Of a DNA stretch of 64,000 nt, positions 18,734 to 27,873 are shown piece by piece. The stretch comes from Brenneria goodwinii. GTDB lineage: Bacteria; Pseudomonadota; Gammaproteobacteria; Enterobacterales; Enterobacteriaceae. Position 1 is the stretch's first letter. The number at the start of each line of letters is the position of its first letter. The position numbers were made by a program, and so were the translations under genes. The stretch covers positions 4,216,001 to 4,280,000 of the forward strand of contig NZ_CP014137.1 of assembly GCF_002291445.1 (NCBI RefSeq), given 5' to 3'. The notes beneath the pieces were generated by a model, which had not been told where the DNA came from, did no database searches, and saw only the letters and a program-made list of their open reading frames with translations.

Positions 18734-19750
18734 ATGAATCTGGAGAAATTTCCACGTTATCCATTAACTTTTGGACCTTCCCCCATTACGCCAATGAAAA
18801 GGCTGAGTGAATATTTGGGCGGAGAGGTAGAAATATATGCCAAGCGTGAAGATTGTAATAGTGGTCTGGCGTTTGGCGGTAATAAAACCCGTAAACTGGA
18901 ATATCTTATTCCCGAAGCGTTGGAGCAGGGTTGCGATACCTTGGTCTCCATCGGCGGTATTCAGTCAAACCAGACGCGTCAGGTGGCCGCGGTGGCCGCG
19001 CATCTGGGCATGAAATGTATCCTGGTGCAGGAAAACTGGGTGAATTATGCCGATGCGGTGTATGACCGGGTGGGTAATATTGAGCTGTCGCGCATTATGG
19101 GCGCCGATGTTCGTCTGGATGCCGCTGGTTTTGATATCGGTATTCGCGAAAGCTGGAAAAACGCCATGGAAGAAGCGGCGCAAAACGGCGGCAAACCCTT
19201 CCCGATCCCGGCCGGTTGTTCCGAACACCCTTACGGCGGGCTGGGATTCGTCGGCTTCGCGGAAGAAGTGCGCCAGCAGGAAAAAGAGCTGGGCTTCAAG
19301 TTTGACTATATCGTTGTGTGCTCCGTCACCGGCAGCACCCAGGCCGGTATGGTGGTCGGTTTCGCCGCCGACGGCCGCGCCCGTAACGTCATCGGTATCG
19401 ATGCTTCGGCAAAACCGGAGAAAACCAAGGCGCAGATCCTGCGTATCGCGCAGAACACCGCCAAACTGGTTGAGCTGGGCCAGGAGCTTACCGAAGAAGA
19501 CGTGGTGCTGGATACGCGCTATGGCGGCCCGGAATATGGTCTGCCGAACGAAGGCACGCTGGAAGCCATCCGTTTGTGCGCCCGGATGGAAGGCGTGATG
19601 ACCGATCCGGTGTATGAAGGCAAGTCGATGCAGGGCATGATCGGTATGATCCGCAACGGCGAATTCCCGAAAGGCTCTAAGGTGTTGTATGCCCACCTGG
19701 GCGGCGCCCCGGCGCTGAGCGCCTACAGCTATATTTTCCGCAACGGCTGA
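18734..19750 (+). CDS. acdS: 1-aminocyclopropane-1-carboxylate (ACC) deaminase
   Basis: PLP enzyme that splits the plant ethylene precursor ACC into ammonia and 2-oxobutyrate. The 338-residue protein is nearly superimposable on Pseudomonas AcdS: MNLEKFPRYPLTFGPSPITP at the start, the PLP lysine Lys51 in GGNKTRK, Ser78 region SIGGIQSNQTRQ, Tyr268, Tyr294, Glu295 (DPVYEGKS) and Leu322 (AHLGGAPAL). Glu295 and Leu322 are the residues that separate true ACC deaminase from D-cysteine desulfhydrase, so the call is specific. It stands alone between two Lrp-type regulators, next to an amino acid ABC transporter. ACC deaminase is mostly found in plant-associated bacteria, where it lowers host ethylene. 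Confidence 0.95.
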   Translation: MNLEKFPRYPLTFGPSPITPMKRLSEYLGGEVEIYAKREDCNSGLAFGGNKTRKLEYLIPEALEQGCDTLVSIGGIQSNQTRQVAAVAAHLGMKCILVQENWVNYADAVYDRVGNIELSRIMGADVRLDAAGFDIGIRESWKNAMEEAAQNGGKPFPIPAGCSEHPYGGLGFVGFAEEVRQQEKELGFKFDYIVVCSVTGSTQAGMVVGFAADGRARNVIGIDASAKPEKTKAQILRIAQNTAKLVELGQELTEEDVVLDTRYGGPEYGLPNEGTLEAIRLCARMEGVMTDPVYEGKSMQGMIGMIRNGEFPKGSKVLYAHLGGAPALSAYSYIFRNG

Positions 19751-19802
19751 CAGACAGTATTTACCCACCAGTGGGTGCTAGACCGCCAAGTCGTCTTGTG
19801 GT

Positions 19803-19878
19803 GTCATCCTCGCGAAAGCGGGGATCTTTTTATAGATAACTCATCGGTTAAAAAGATTCCCGCCTGCGCGGGAATGAC
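19803..19878. repeat. REP-like inverted repeat element
   Basis: GTCATCCTCGCGAAAGCGGG (19803) with GATCTTTTT, and its imperfect inverse AAAAAGATTCCCGCC...GCGGGAATGAC ending at 19878, form a 76-base element with internal GCG-rich hairpins. This resembles the dispersed GTCATTCCCGCG-type intergenic repeats of proteobacteria and lies between convergent genes. It may also terminate acdS and the facing gene. Confidence 0.6.
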
Positions 19879-19909
19879 GGTTTGATCTATTAAGATTTTG
19901 TCGTCAACC

Positions 19910-20419
19910 TCAGAACGTCAATTGCGTGGTGGAAAGCACTTCCCGCAGGCCGATAAAAGAGCGGATCTGACGCACGCCGGGCAGAAACAGCAGTTGTTCG
20001 GCGTGCAGCCGGTTAAAGCTCTGATTATCCTTGGTGCGGATCTTCAAAATATAATCAAACTCGCCGGTAACCACATGACATTCCATACAGCCGCTGATCT
20101 GCTGCACCGATGCTTCAAAATCTTCAAACGAGCTCGGCGTCGAGCGATCCAGCACCACCCCGATTAATACCACCAGACCGGCGTTAAGCGCTTCCGGGTC
20201 AAGCAGCGCGACAACGTTTTTAATCAGGCCGATCTGTTTGAGGCGTTCAACCCGCCGCAGACTGGCGGGCGGGCTGAGATTGACCTTTTCCGCCAGCGCC
20301 ACGTTGGACAGCGAGGCATCCGCCTGCAAAAGACGCAGGATGGCGATATCAAAGCGGTCCAACTCATAGGATTTCTTTTCCTCCGGCGGAGGCGTGGCGG
20401 CAGGGGATTTGGCTTTCAT
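19910..20419 (-). CDS. Lrp/AsnC family regulator
   Basis: A 169-residue Lrp/AsnC-type regulator with a 20-residue charged, Pro/Ala-rich extension before the helix-turn-helix (LDRFDIAILRLLQADASLSN, then NLSPPASLRRVERL). The RAM domain follows (GCMECHVVTGEFDYILKIRT). It is convergent with acdS and divergent, across 352 bases, from the amino acid ABC transporter, so it may control either. It belongs to a different subgroup from the Lrp-type protein at 18023 (SPPASLRRV versus STTPCFNRV). Confidence 0.85.
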   Translation of the reverse strand: MKAKSPAATPPPEEKKSYELDRFDIAILRLLQADASLSNVALAEKVNLSPPASLRRVERLKQIGLIKNVVALLDPEALNAGLVVLIGVVLDRSTPSSFEDFEASVQQISGCMECHVVTGEFDYILKIRTKDNQSFNRLHAEQLLFLPGVRQIRSFIGLREVLSTTQLTF

Positions 20420-20771
20420 GCGGGGGTTCCTCGTTTCTGCACCGATATCGCATTATGACAATACAATAATTGTGCCGTGAAGATATTTTTTGCAATTAAG
20501 CGATAGGAGGATGGCCCATATCCCGTAAAAAATTATAAGAAATTATCTTTATGGGAAATTAATGGCGTTTGTATGTCTATTGGCTTGTTTCCTGTTTTAA
20601 TACGACGTCGGGCGGCGGTTGCGGATAGATTAAATGCTTTTTATTTTCAATTGGATATCTATAGTATTCCCTATGTAACATAAGGTTATATTATAGCTGT
20701 TTATATTATTTCCCGCTTTTCCACTGCTCTGATAGCCTGAAACCAATATATTGACTGGTTAGGGGCAGGGA
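20420..20771. other. Divergent intergenic region, Lrp-type gene / amino acid ABC operon
   Basis: A 352-base A/T-rich stretch with no gene. It must hold the promoters of both flanking genes; I could not fix an operator, although Lrp-type proteins usually bind such regions. Confidence 0.4.
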
Positions 20772-21608
20772 ATGAAGAATCGTATCTTGGCATTGTCGTT
20801 ATTGATGGGTTTAGCTTCTGTTTCTGGCGTCGCGCAGGCTGATAAGCTGGATGATATTCAAAAAGCCGGCGTGGTTAAAGTCGCGGTATTCGACAGCAAT
20901 CCGCCGTTTGGTTTCGTCGATCCGCAGAGCAAGAAGCTGGTGGGGTACGATGTTGATATTGCCGAAGAGATTGGCAAAGCGCTGGGAGTGAAGGTTGAAT
21001 TGCGGGCGACGAATCCGGCTAACCGTATTCCGCTGTTAAGCTCGCAGAAAGTGGATCTGATCGCCGCCAATTTCACCATTACGGACGAGCGCGCCAAGCA
21101 GGTAAACTTCAGTATTCCCTATTTCGCAACCGGACAAAAATTCATTGCCCGCAAAGGCGTGCTGAAAACCCCGGACGATATTAAAGCGCTGCGTATCGGC
21201 GCGGATAAGGGCACGGTACAGGAAATCACCCTGCGCGAGCATTACCCGACCGCAAAAGTGATTTCGTATGACGATACGCCGCTGGCGTTTGCCGCTCTGC
21301 GTAACGGCAACGTTCAGGCCATCACGCAGGATGACGCCAAACTGGTCGGTTTGCTGGGCAATGTGCCGGATGCCCAGAAAGCCGATTTCGAAATCTCGCC
21401 TTTCAGCATCACCAAAGAGTATCAGGGGATTGGTATTCCAAAAGGTGAAGAGCATCTGACAGAGAAGGTAAACGAAATATTACTGAATCTGGAAAAACAG
21501 GGCGAGGCAAAGAAGATCTACGACCGCTGGTTCGGACCTGAAACCAAAGCGTACCAGCCGCGCGGCGACTTTACCTTCGCACCAATAGATCAGCAGCCAA
21601 AAGCCTGA
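20772..21608 (+). CDS. Polar amino acid ABC transporter substrate-binding protein
   Basis: A 278-residue family 3 solute-binding protein. A 23-residue signal peptide ends VAQA before DKLDDI. Ligand-binding features are present: NPPFGFVDPQSKKLVGYDVD, ANFTITDERAKQVNFS, and the RIGADKGTVQE hinge. It is the first gene of a three-gene operon with two permeases but no ATPase in view, so an ATPase from elsewhere must serve it. The substrate is an amino acid or a related compound; given the neighbouring acdS, ACC or a precursor is conceivable but untested. Confidence 0.88.
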   Translation: MKNRILALSLLMGLASVSGVAQADKLDDIQKAGVVKVAVFDSNPPFGFVDPQSKKLVGYDVDIAEEIGKALGVKVELRATNPANRIPLLSSQKVDLIAANFTITDERAKQVNFSIPYFATGQKFIARKGVLKTPDDIKALRIGADKGTVQEITLREHYPTAKVISYDDTPLAFAALRNGNVQAITQDDAKLVGLLGNVPDAQKADFEISPFSITKEYQGIGIPKGEEHLTEKVNEILLNLEKQGEAKKIYDRWFGPETKAYQPRGDFTFAPIDQQPKA

Positions 21609-21635
21609 TGTAGGCTCATAGGTCTGGTTGTTTCG

Positions 21636-21656
21636 GCCCTCTGCCCGGCAGGGGGC
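21636..21656 (+). promoter_or_regulatory. Hairpin between binding protein and permease genes
   Basis: GCCCTCTGCC (21636-21645) pairs with GGCAGGGGGC (21647-21656) and is followed by T-rich sequence. It probably lowers read-through into the permease genes. Confidence 0.55.
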
Positions 21657-21680
21657 ATTGTTGTTTATGAAAATTAGTTA

Positions 21681-22436
21681 ATGATGAAACTGACAGATAC
21701 GGCATGGCGATATGTTGAAACGTGGCTGCTGGCTCCCCACTATCTCAGTTGGCTGTGGCAGGGCTTTCTGGTCACGTTGTGGATTTCTTTGTGTACGGTA
21801 ATACTGGCGACGGCGCTGGGATTCTTGCTGGCGGCGGCGCGGGATAGCCAATTACGCCTGTTGCGCTGGCCGGTTATCGCCTATAGCTCGCTATTTCGCA
21901 ATACCCCTTTGCTGATTCAGCTTTTTTTCTGGTACTTCGGCGCCGGACAGCTATTCCCCTCGGCCATGATGCAATGGCTTAATACGCCCCATGATTTCAC
22001 GCTGCCGGGCGTGAATGTGGCATGGCCTTCGTTTGAGTTTCTGGCCGGGCTGTGGGGGCTGACGCTCTACTCCAGCGCCTTTATTGCCGAAGAGATCCGG
22101 GCCGGTATCGGCGGCGTGGCGCGCGGGCAAAAGTTTGCGGCGCTGGCGCTGGGGCTAACCGGGTGGCAATCCATGCGCTATGTCGTATTGCCGCAGGCGT
22201 TGAGAATCGCCTTGCCGCCTCTGTTGGGCCAGTACATGAATGTGATTAAGAACTCCTCATTGACCATGGCGATTGGCGTGGCCGAACTCTCTTATGCCTC
22301 CCGTCAGGTAGAAACGGAAACCTTGCGAACCTTTCAGGCGTTCGGGGTCGCGACCGTGCTGTACATCGCGATCATCGCGCTGATGGAAGGCTGGGGAATG
22401 TGGCGTCAGCAACGCCGTCTGGTCGGGGAGCGCTGA
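21681..22436 (+). CDS. Amino acid ABC transporter permease 1
   Basis: A 251-residue HisM/GlnP-type permease of about five or six membrane segments. The family motif is present (RNTPLLIQLFFWYF) and the EAA loop is GQKFAALALGLTGWQSMRYV. The start could be the ATG at 21681 or 21684. The stop lies two bases before the start of the second permease, showing tight coupling. Confidence 0.88.
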   Translation: MMKLTDTAWRYVETWLLAPHYLSWLWQGFLVTLWISLCTVILATALGFLLAAARDSQLRLLRWPVIAYSSLFRNTPLLIQLFFWYFGAGQLFPSAMMQWLNTPHDFTLPGVNVAWPSFEFLAGLWGLTLYSSAFIAEEIRAGIGGVARGQKFAALALGLTGWQSMRYVVLPQALRIALPPLLGQYMNVIKNSSLTMAIGVAELSYASRQVETETLRTFQAFGVATVLYIAIIALMEGWGMWRQQRRLVGER

Positions 22437-22438
22437 AT

Positions 22439-23167
22439 ATGGATTTCACCATTATTTACGATAACTTCGGTTATCTCATGTGGGGCACCTTTCCGGATGG
22501 CCCGCTGGGCGGCGCCGCGCTGACGCTGGCGATCAGCCTGCTGGCGGGCATTGCCTCCGCCGTACTGGGAACCATACTGGGCGTGGCGCTGGCGATGTCC
22601 CGCGGCTGGTGGGCCGTATTGCTGTCGATGGTGCTCGGTTTTTTCCGCGCGATCCCGGTCATCATGCTGATTTTCTGGACCTATTTCCTGCTGCCGATTC
22701 TTTTTGGCGTCGATATCCCCGAGATTACCACGGTGGTGTGCGCGCTGGCGCTGATTGCGTCGGCGTATCTGGCGCATGGGGTGAAAGCGGGAATTGTCGC
22801 CATTGGCCGCGGTCAGTGGCAGGCCGGGTTATCTCTGGGCTTCAACCGCTGGACGGTGCTGTGGTATATCGTCCTGCCGCAGGCGCTGAGAATGATGGTG
22901 CCGTCTTTCATCAACCAGTGGATTTCGCTGATTAAAGATACCTCGCTGGCGTACATCGTAGGCGTGGGCGAACTGACGTTTTTAGCCACGCAGGTAAACA
23001 ACCGCAGCATGGTTTATCCGATGGAAGTCTTCCTGTTTGTCGCGCTGGTCTATTTTGTTTTTTGCCTGTCGCTGGAACTGCTGGCGAATGGGGTTAACAA
23101 GCGTTTTAGCCAGCAGGAAAGCGTGCTAAAACGCACATGGCTGTGGCGGCGGAATAAACCGGCCTGA
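22439..23167 (+). CDS. Amino acid ABC transporter permease 2
   Basis: A 242-residue HisM/GlnP-type permease. It shows the family pattern FRAIPVIMLIFWTYFLLP and the EAA loop GQWQAGLSLGFNRWTVLWYI. An in-frame start at 22400 would overlap the first permease by 37 bases; the ATG at 22439, two bases after the previous stop, gives the normal N-terminus MDFTIIYDNFGYL. With its partner it forms the membrane channel. No ATPase gene follows, since the next gene is yieH on the other strand. Confidence 0.88.
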   Translation: MDFTIIYDNFGYLMWGTFPDGPLGGAALTLAISLLAGIASAVLGTILGVALAMSRGWWAVLLSMVLGFFRAIPVIMLIFWTYFLLPILFGVDIPEITTVVCALALIASAYLAHGVKAGIVAIGRGQWQAGLSLGFNRWTVLWYIVLPQALRMMVPSFINQWISLIKDTSLAYIVGVGELTFLATQVNNRSMVYPMEVFLFVALVYFVFCLSLELLANGVNKRFSQQESVLKRTWLWRRNKPA

Positions 23168-23170
23168 TTG

Positions 23171-23836
23171 TTACGCCACAATATCCCAGCCTTTTTCCCG
23201 CCATATCTGCGGTAGTTCGTTCATGTCGTTAAACATGGTGACCAGCGGATGGTGAATCGGCGTGTTATGCGGGTCGGCGCAGTAGTAAAACACCGGAATT
23301 CCGGCGGCAATACCGGCCTGAACGCCGGATGTCGAGTCTTCCACCAGAATACCGTGCTGCACAGACACCTGCATTTGCTCGGCGGCGTAGAAGATTACGG
23401 CGGGATCGGGCTTCCATTTTTGCAGGTCGTAGCCGCTGTAGAGGTGGTCGCCAAAGAATTCGAGCATATTCGTCAGCCCCAACGAATGCTGCATCTTGCT
23501 GACGGGGCCGTTGGAAACCACGGCTATCGGCACCTTAATCGACTGAATCAGCTCACGCGCCCCTTTGATCGGTTGCAGCGATTCGTCAAACAGGCGTGTT
23601 ACCTCTTGCCGGTAATGACGCTCGACGCTTTCCATTGATACGTTCAGACCGTGTTTCTGGCTGATGCGGGCAATGATTTCATGCAGTTTCATGCCCTTGT
23701 AGGTTTTTATCACTTCTTCCAGCGATAGCTTGATGCCGTAGGGAATAAAAATATTCACATAAGCCTGACAGCACAGCACTTCGCTATCTACCAGCGTGCC
23801 GTCACAGTCAAAGAAGACGCATTCAATTCGGGGCAT
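23171..23836 (-). CDS. yieH: HAD-type phosphatase YieH (6-phosphogluconate phosphatase)
   Basis: A 221-residue HAD-superfamily phosphatase. The nucleophile motif FDCDGTLVD is at residues 9-17, motif II is VVSNGP, and motif IV is ILVEDSTSGVQAG. It aligns along its length with E. coli YieH, which hydrolyses 6-phosphogluconate, down to GYDLQKWKPDPA and the ending REKGWDIVA. In E. coli yieH and yieG are adjacent near phoU; here about 12 kb of type I secretion genes separate them, so it marks the left border of that insertion. Confidence 0.92.
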   Translation of the reverse strand: MPRIECVFFDCDGTLVDSEVLCCQAYVNIFIPYGIKLSLEEVIKTYKGMKLHEIIARISQKHGLNVSMESVERHYRQEVTRLFDESLQPIKGARELIQSIKVPIAVVSNGPVSKMQHSLGLTNMLEFFGDHLYSGYDLQKWKPDPAVIFYAAEQMQVSVQHGILVEDSTSGVQAGIAAGIPVFYYCADPHNTPIHHPLVTMFNDMNELPQIWREKGWDIVA

Positions 23837-24098
23837 GAAAGATCCTTACTGGTGAAATTAAGGGTTAACTAATGACTTTTAATACGTTGTTTTTATCTGT
23901 CCGTTCCTTGCCGGGCATTCGGCCGCAACCCTTTTAAATATACTGACCGGGTTCAGGGTGTTGAGCGGCGGACGAACGGATGGCATTCGTCGTCCTTTGT
24001 ATCGACCAGAGTATAATATGTGCAATGAAACGACTACCCGCCTTTACGTTTCCATGAAGACCAAAGGGCCGTCAGGCGCGTTCGACAAGGCGTGTCAT

Positions 24099-25559
24099 TT
24101 ATCTTTCCCGCAAACTTTCCGTCGTCGCCCGCTGTATCGGACTGGTAATAAACTCGATGATGCGGCGCTTGCCGGTTTTGATTTCAGCCGTGAGGTTCAT
24201 GCCGGGACTGAGGTGGATGGTCTTACCGTCGATATCCATCCGCGTTTGGTGCAGCCGCAGCGTCACCATGAAGATGGCGCCCTTCTTTTCGTCCTGAATG
24301 GCATCCTGCGTGATTTTTTCCACCGTGGCGTTTAGCGTGCCGTAACGGGTATAGGGGAAGGTCTCCAGTTTGATCGCCGCCTGCTGACCGGGATAGACGA
24401 AGCCGATATCTTTGTTTTCCAAGGCCACTTCCGCGGTGAGACTGGCTGATTCAGGCACGATGACCATCAGCGTTTGCGCTTCGGTCACCACGCCGCCCTC
24501 GGTATGGGCGGCCAGTTGTTGCACGGTGCCATCCACCGGCGCAATGAGCGTGGCCAGATATTCACGCTGTATGGCCTTGGCCAGTTCCTGCGTGGTTTGC
24601 CGGATTTGCAATCCGGCCTGTATCTGCCGCTCGTTCAGGGTCCGGCGGGTTTCAGCCAGATAGGCGTGACGAGCCTGCTCGCTTTCATACAGTGCGGCTT
24701 GAGCTTGCTGGAACTCAGCCCGTTGTGTGGCCAGGTCGCGTTCCAGTTCAATGCGTTCGCGCGTTTTATCCTGCACGCTATGACTGGACACAAAACCCTG
24801 CCCGGCCAACTGCAGGAAGTCTTGTTCCCGTTTTTGCACAATGGGTAGCGTGGTTTGCAGTTTGGTGATGAACGCGCGGGCGGTGACCACTTCGGCCTGA
24901 CGTTGCTGTGTTTCCGCCGCCAGACGGGAAAGCTGGGCGCGGATGTCCTGCCATTGCGTCGTCAGTTGATATTGCGCAGCCTGGGCGTCGTTCTCATTCC
25001 AGTCATCGGGAATCTCTTTGCCCGGTAGCCGGGGGGCGCCTGCGGACGGATTATCAGAGAGCGCTTGCAGCAGAGTGCGGCTACGCAGCGCCTCGGATCG
25101 GGCGTTTTTGCGTACTTCCTGCAGGCTGATTTTATCGGCGCGGGCTTCGGTGGGGTCGAGCTCCACCAGCGGCTGGCCGATTTTAACGTGCTGGCCGTCA
25201 TGCACCAGGATGCGGGTGACGACGCTATTCTGCAACGGTTGTACCACCTTGGTACGCTCACTGACGATAATTCGTCCCGGCGCCACGGCGACGATATCCA
25301 CTTTGCCGAAAATGGCCCAGGCCACGGCGATCAGAAACAAGGCGATGAGCGTCCACGCCAGCCGCAACGGCGCGGGGTGTGTCGGCGTTTCCTGCAGGCT
25401 CAGGGCGGCGGGCAGAAAGGCGGCTTCGTCCGCCAGATGTCCGGGGCCGGCCAGTTCGTGGCGCATCGCCCAGCTTGCCGTCAGGATGGCGCGATACCGG
25501 GCAAGCAGTTCACTCGCCGGCCGCGCTTGTTGGGATTCATGGGATAGGCCGGACGTCAT
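24099..25559 (-). CDS. HlyD family type I secretion adaptor
   Basis: A 486-residue periplasmic adaptor that bridges the inner-membrane exporter and an outer-membrane TolC-type channel. It has a cytoplasmic tail, one membrane segment (LAWTLIALFLIAVAWAIF), a lipoyl half-motif (GRIIVSERTKVVQPLQNSVV), a long coiled coil (about residues 130-330, rich in Q, E, R), the second lipoyl half (LIAPVDGTVQQLAAHTEGGV) and a beta-barrel domain ending with HLSPGMNLTAEIKTGKR. The ATG overlaps the exporter stop by four bases. No tolC gene is present, so a housekeeping TolC is presumably used. Confidence 0.92.
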   Translation of the reverse strand: MTSGLSHESQQARPASELLARYRAILTASWAMRHELAGPGHLADEAAFLPAALSLQETPTHPAPLRLAWTLIALFLIAVAWAIFGKVDIVAVAPGRIIVSERTKVVQPLQNSVVTRILVHDGQHVKIGQPLVELDPTEARADKISLQEVRKNARSEALRSRTLLQALSDNPSAGAPRLPGKEIPDDWNENDAQAAQYQLTTQWQDIRAQLSRLAAETQQRQAEVVTARAFITKLQTTLPIVQKREQDFLQLAGQGFVSSHSVQDKTRERIELERDLATQRAEFQQAQAALYESEQARHAYLAETRRTLNERQIQAGLQIRQTTQELAKAIQREYLATLIAPVDGTVQQLAAHTEGGVVTEAQTLMVIVPESASLTAEVALENKDIGFVYPGQQAAIKLETFPYTRYGTLNATVEKITQDAIQDEKKGAIFMVTLRLHQTRMDIDGKTIHLSPGMNLTAEIKTGKRRIIEFITSPIQRATTESLRER

Positions 25560-27799
25560 AGCAGGTTCTCTGATGCGGTACTGTTGGATGCGTGGGGAGC
25601 GGTACGAGTATGTCGGGCCGGTATTTCATCGCCGCCCTGATTATTTTGGATGGCCCACAGATGGGCATACAGCCCCCCGGACTTGCGGATCAATTCATCA
25701 TGTGGACCAGCTTCCACGATACGGCCTTTATCCATCACGATAATACGGTCGGCCCGCCGTACCGCGCTGAGACGATGGGCGATGATAAGCACGGTGCGCC
25801 CCTGACAAATGGCGGCCATGTTGCGCTGAATGACGGCCTCGCTCTCATAATCCAGCGCGCTGGTGGCTTCGTCGAAAATAAGGATGCGTGGTTGAGCGAA
25901 CAAGGTTCTGGCAATCGCGATGCGCTGGCGTTGCCCGCCGGAGAGGGTGCTGCCCTGTTCGGCGACGAGGGTGTCGTAGCCTTCCGTCAGTTCGCTGATG
26001 AATTCATGCGCGCCGGCCAGTTGCGCGGCGCGTATAACCCGTTCCAGCGGCGCGGCGGGGTCGGCAATGGCGATGTTTTCGCGTACGCTGCGGTTGAATA
26101 GCAAATTATCCTGTAGAACGACGCCGGTCTGGCGGCGCAACTGGGCGGCGTCGATCAGGCTGATGTCCAGCCCATCGATGAGTACGCGGCCCTGCTCGGG
26201 GGTATACAGGCGTTGCAATAACCGGGTCAGGGTGCTTTTGCCGGAGCCTGAACGTCCGACGATGCCGATGATTTCGCCCGGTCGGATATCCAGGCTGAGA
26301 TCCTGAATAACGGGCGATGCTTCGGGTCGGTAGCGAAAGCCTATGTTTTCGAAACGGATACGTCCTTGCAGTCTGGGCAACTGTGCGGCATTGACGGGCG
26401 GGACTTCGGTGCGGGTATTGAGGATGTCGCCCAGCCGGGCCATCGAGATACCGGTTTGCTGGAAGTCCGTCCACAGCTGCGCCATGCGCATAATGGGTTG
26501 GGATACGCGCTGTGCGAACATATTAAAAGCGACGAATTGACCAACGGTAAGCGAACCGGTCATGACCAGATGAGCGCCATACCAAAGGGTGGCGGCGTTG
26601 ACCAGTTTACCGATCAGGTTGACGCCTTCATGCGCCCAGGCGGCCAGGTTTTGGGTTTTGAAGCTGGCCGAGACATAGGCGGCCAGTTGGTTATCCCAGC
26701 GCCGGGCGAACGACGGCTCCAGCGCGGCGGCCTTAACGGTCTGGATGCCGGTGATGCTTTCCACCAGCATGGCCTGATTTTCCGCGCCCCGAGCGAATTT
26801 TTCATCGAGACGACGGCGCAGAATGGGAACAACCAACAGGCTCAGGCCGAAATAGAGCGGCAGACTGACCAGCACGATCAGCGTCAGCGGTACGCTGTAA
26901 AGCATCATTACGGCAATGAAGACGATGGAAAATAACGTGTCCAGCAGTACCGTCAGCGCATTGCCGGTGAGAAAGCTGCGGATGTTCTCCAGTTCGCGCA
27001 CGCGCGCCACGGAGTCGCCCACGCGGCGCGCCAGAAAATAAGACAGCGGCAATTGCACCAGATGCCGATATAGCCGTGCGCCCAGCTCAACGTCGATGCG
27101 GCTGGTGGTGTGGCTGAAGACGTAGGATCTCAGGCCGTTGAGGATGCTCTCGAATACCATCACCACGACCAGCCCGACGATCAACACATCCAGCGTAGTA
27201 AGGCCGCGGTGTACCAGTACTTTGTCCATGACAACCTGGAAGAACAGCGGGCTGACCAGGGCGAACAGTTGCAGCATCAGCGAGATAAACAGCACCCGTC
27301 CCAGCAGCTTGCGGTATTTCACCATGCAGGGAATAAACCAGGAGAAGTCAAACCTGGCCATCTCTCCCGCCAGACTGGCGCGGCTGGTGATAAGAATCAG
27401 TTCGCCGGTCCACAGCGCGGCGAATGCCGCCAGCTCCATCACCTGCGGGCGGGAGCCGCCGTCCGCTTCCGCAGCGGCGAAGTCTTGCAGCAGCAGGCGC
27501 TTGCCGTCGCACTTCGCCAGCACCACGTAGCGCGCCGGGTGATCCGGTCGCCGTATTTTCGCCAGCGCGGGTAACGGCGTTAACGCAAGGCGCTGGACGC
27601 TGGTTTTGGTTGCTTTGGCTTTCAGCCCGATATGTTTCGCGGCCAGCAACAGGCTGGCCTCGTCGATGGCCGTATCGCCGGGCAGCGCCAGACTATGCGC
27701 CAGTGTGGCCGGGTCGGCGGCTATCTGGTGGAGCCGGGCGATGGCGCAAAGTGCGGTCAAATCGGAAGATACAGCGGTAGTGGCTTGGTGTTCTGTCAT
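25556..27799 (-). CDS. HlyB-type ABC exporter for RTX protein
   Basis: A 747-residue type I secretion ATPase. It has an N-terminal C39-like domain (residues 1-130) that lacks the catalytic Cys and His, as in HlyB, so it binds but does not cleave substrate. Six membrane segments follow, then the ATPase domain with Walker A GRSGSGKST, signature LSGGQRQR, Walker B ILIFDEA and H-loop IAHRLS. A TTG at 27805 is an alternative start; AAGGAG lies just upstream. It sits 75 bases downstream of the RTX gene and is coupled to the HlyD gene. Confidence 0.93.
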   Translation of the reverse strand: MTEHQATTAVSSDLTALCAIARLHQIAADPATLAHSLALPGDTAIDEASLLLAAKHIGLKAKATKTSVQRLALTPLPALAKIRRPDHPARYVVLAKCDGKRLLLQDFAAAEADGGSRPQVMELAAFAALWTGELILITSRASLAGEMARFDFSWFIPCMVKYRKLLGRVLFISLMLQLFALVSPLFFQVVMDKVLVHRGLTTLDVLIVGLVVVMVFESILNGLRSYVFSHTTSRIDVELGARLYRHLVQLPLSYFLARRVGDSVARVRELENIRSFLTGNALTVLLDTLFSIVFIAVMMLYSVPLTLIVLVSLPLYFGLSLLVVPILRRRLDEKFARGAENQAMLVESITGIQTVKAAALEPSFARRWDNQLAAYVSASFKTQNLAAWAHEGVNLIGKLVNAATLWYGAHLVMTGSLTVGQFVAFNMFAQRVSQPIMRMAQLWTDFQQTGISMARLGDILNTRTEVPPVNAAQLPRLQGRIRFENIGFRYRPEASPVIQDLSLDIRPGEIIGIVGRSGSGKSTLTRLLQRLYTPEQGRVLIDGLDISLIDAAQLRRQTGVVLQDNLLFNRSVRENIAIADPAAPLERVIRAAQLAGAHEFISELTEGYDTLVAEQGSTLSGGQRQRIAIARTLFAQPRILIFDEATSALDYESEAVIQRNMAAICQGRTVLIIAHRLSAVRRADRIIVMDKGRIVEAGPHDELIRKSGGLYAHLWAIQNNQGGDEIPARHTRTAPHASNSTASENLL

Positions 27800-27873
27800 C
27801 GACAACGTCGCTCCTTGACGGTCTGAATTATTCGCTGGAACAGCGGGGAAACGGGCGCTTCCCCGCTAAAGGG

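Noticed and set aside
18734..19750. D-cysteine desulfhydrase
   Set aside because: Glu295 and Leu322 mark ACC deaminase; desulfhydrases carry other residues there.
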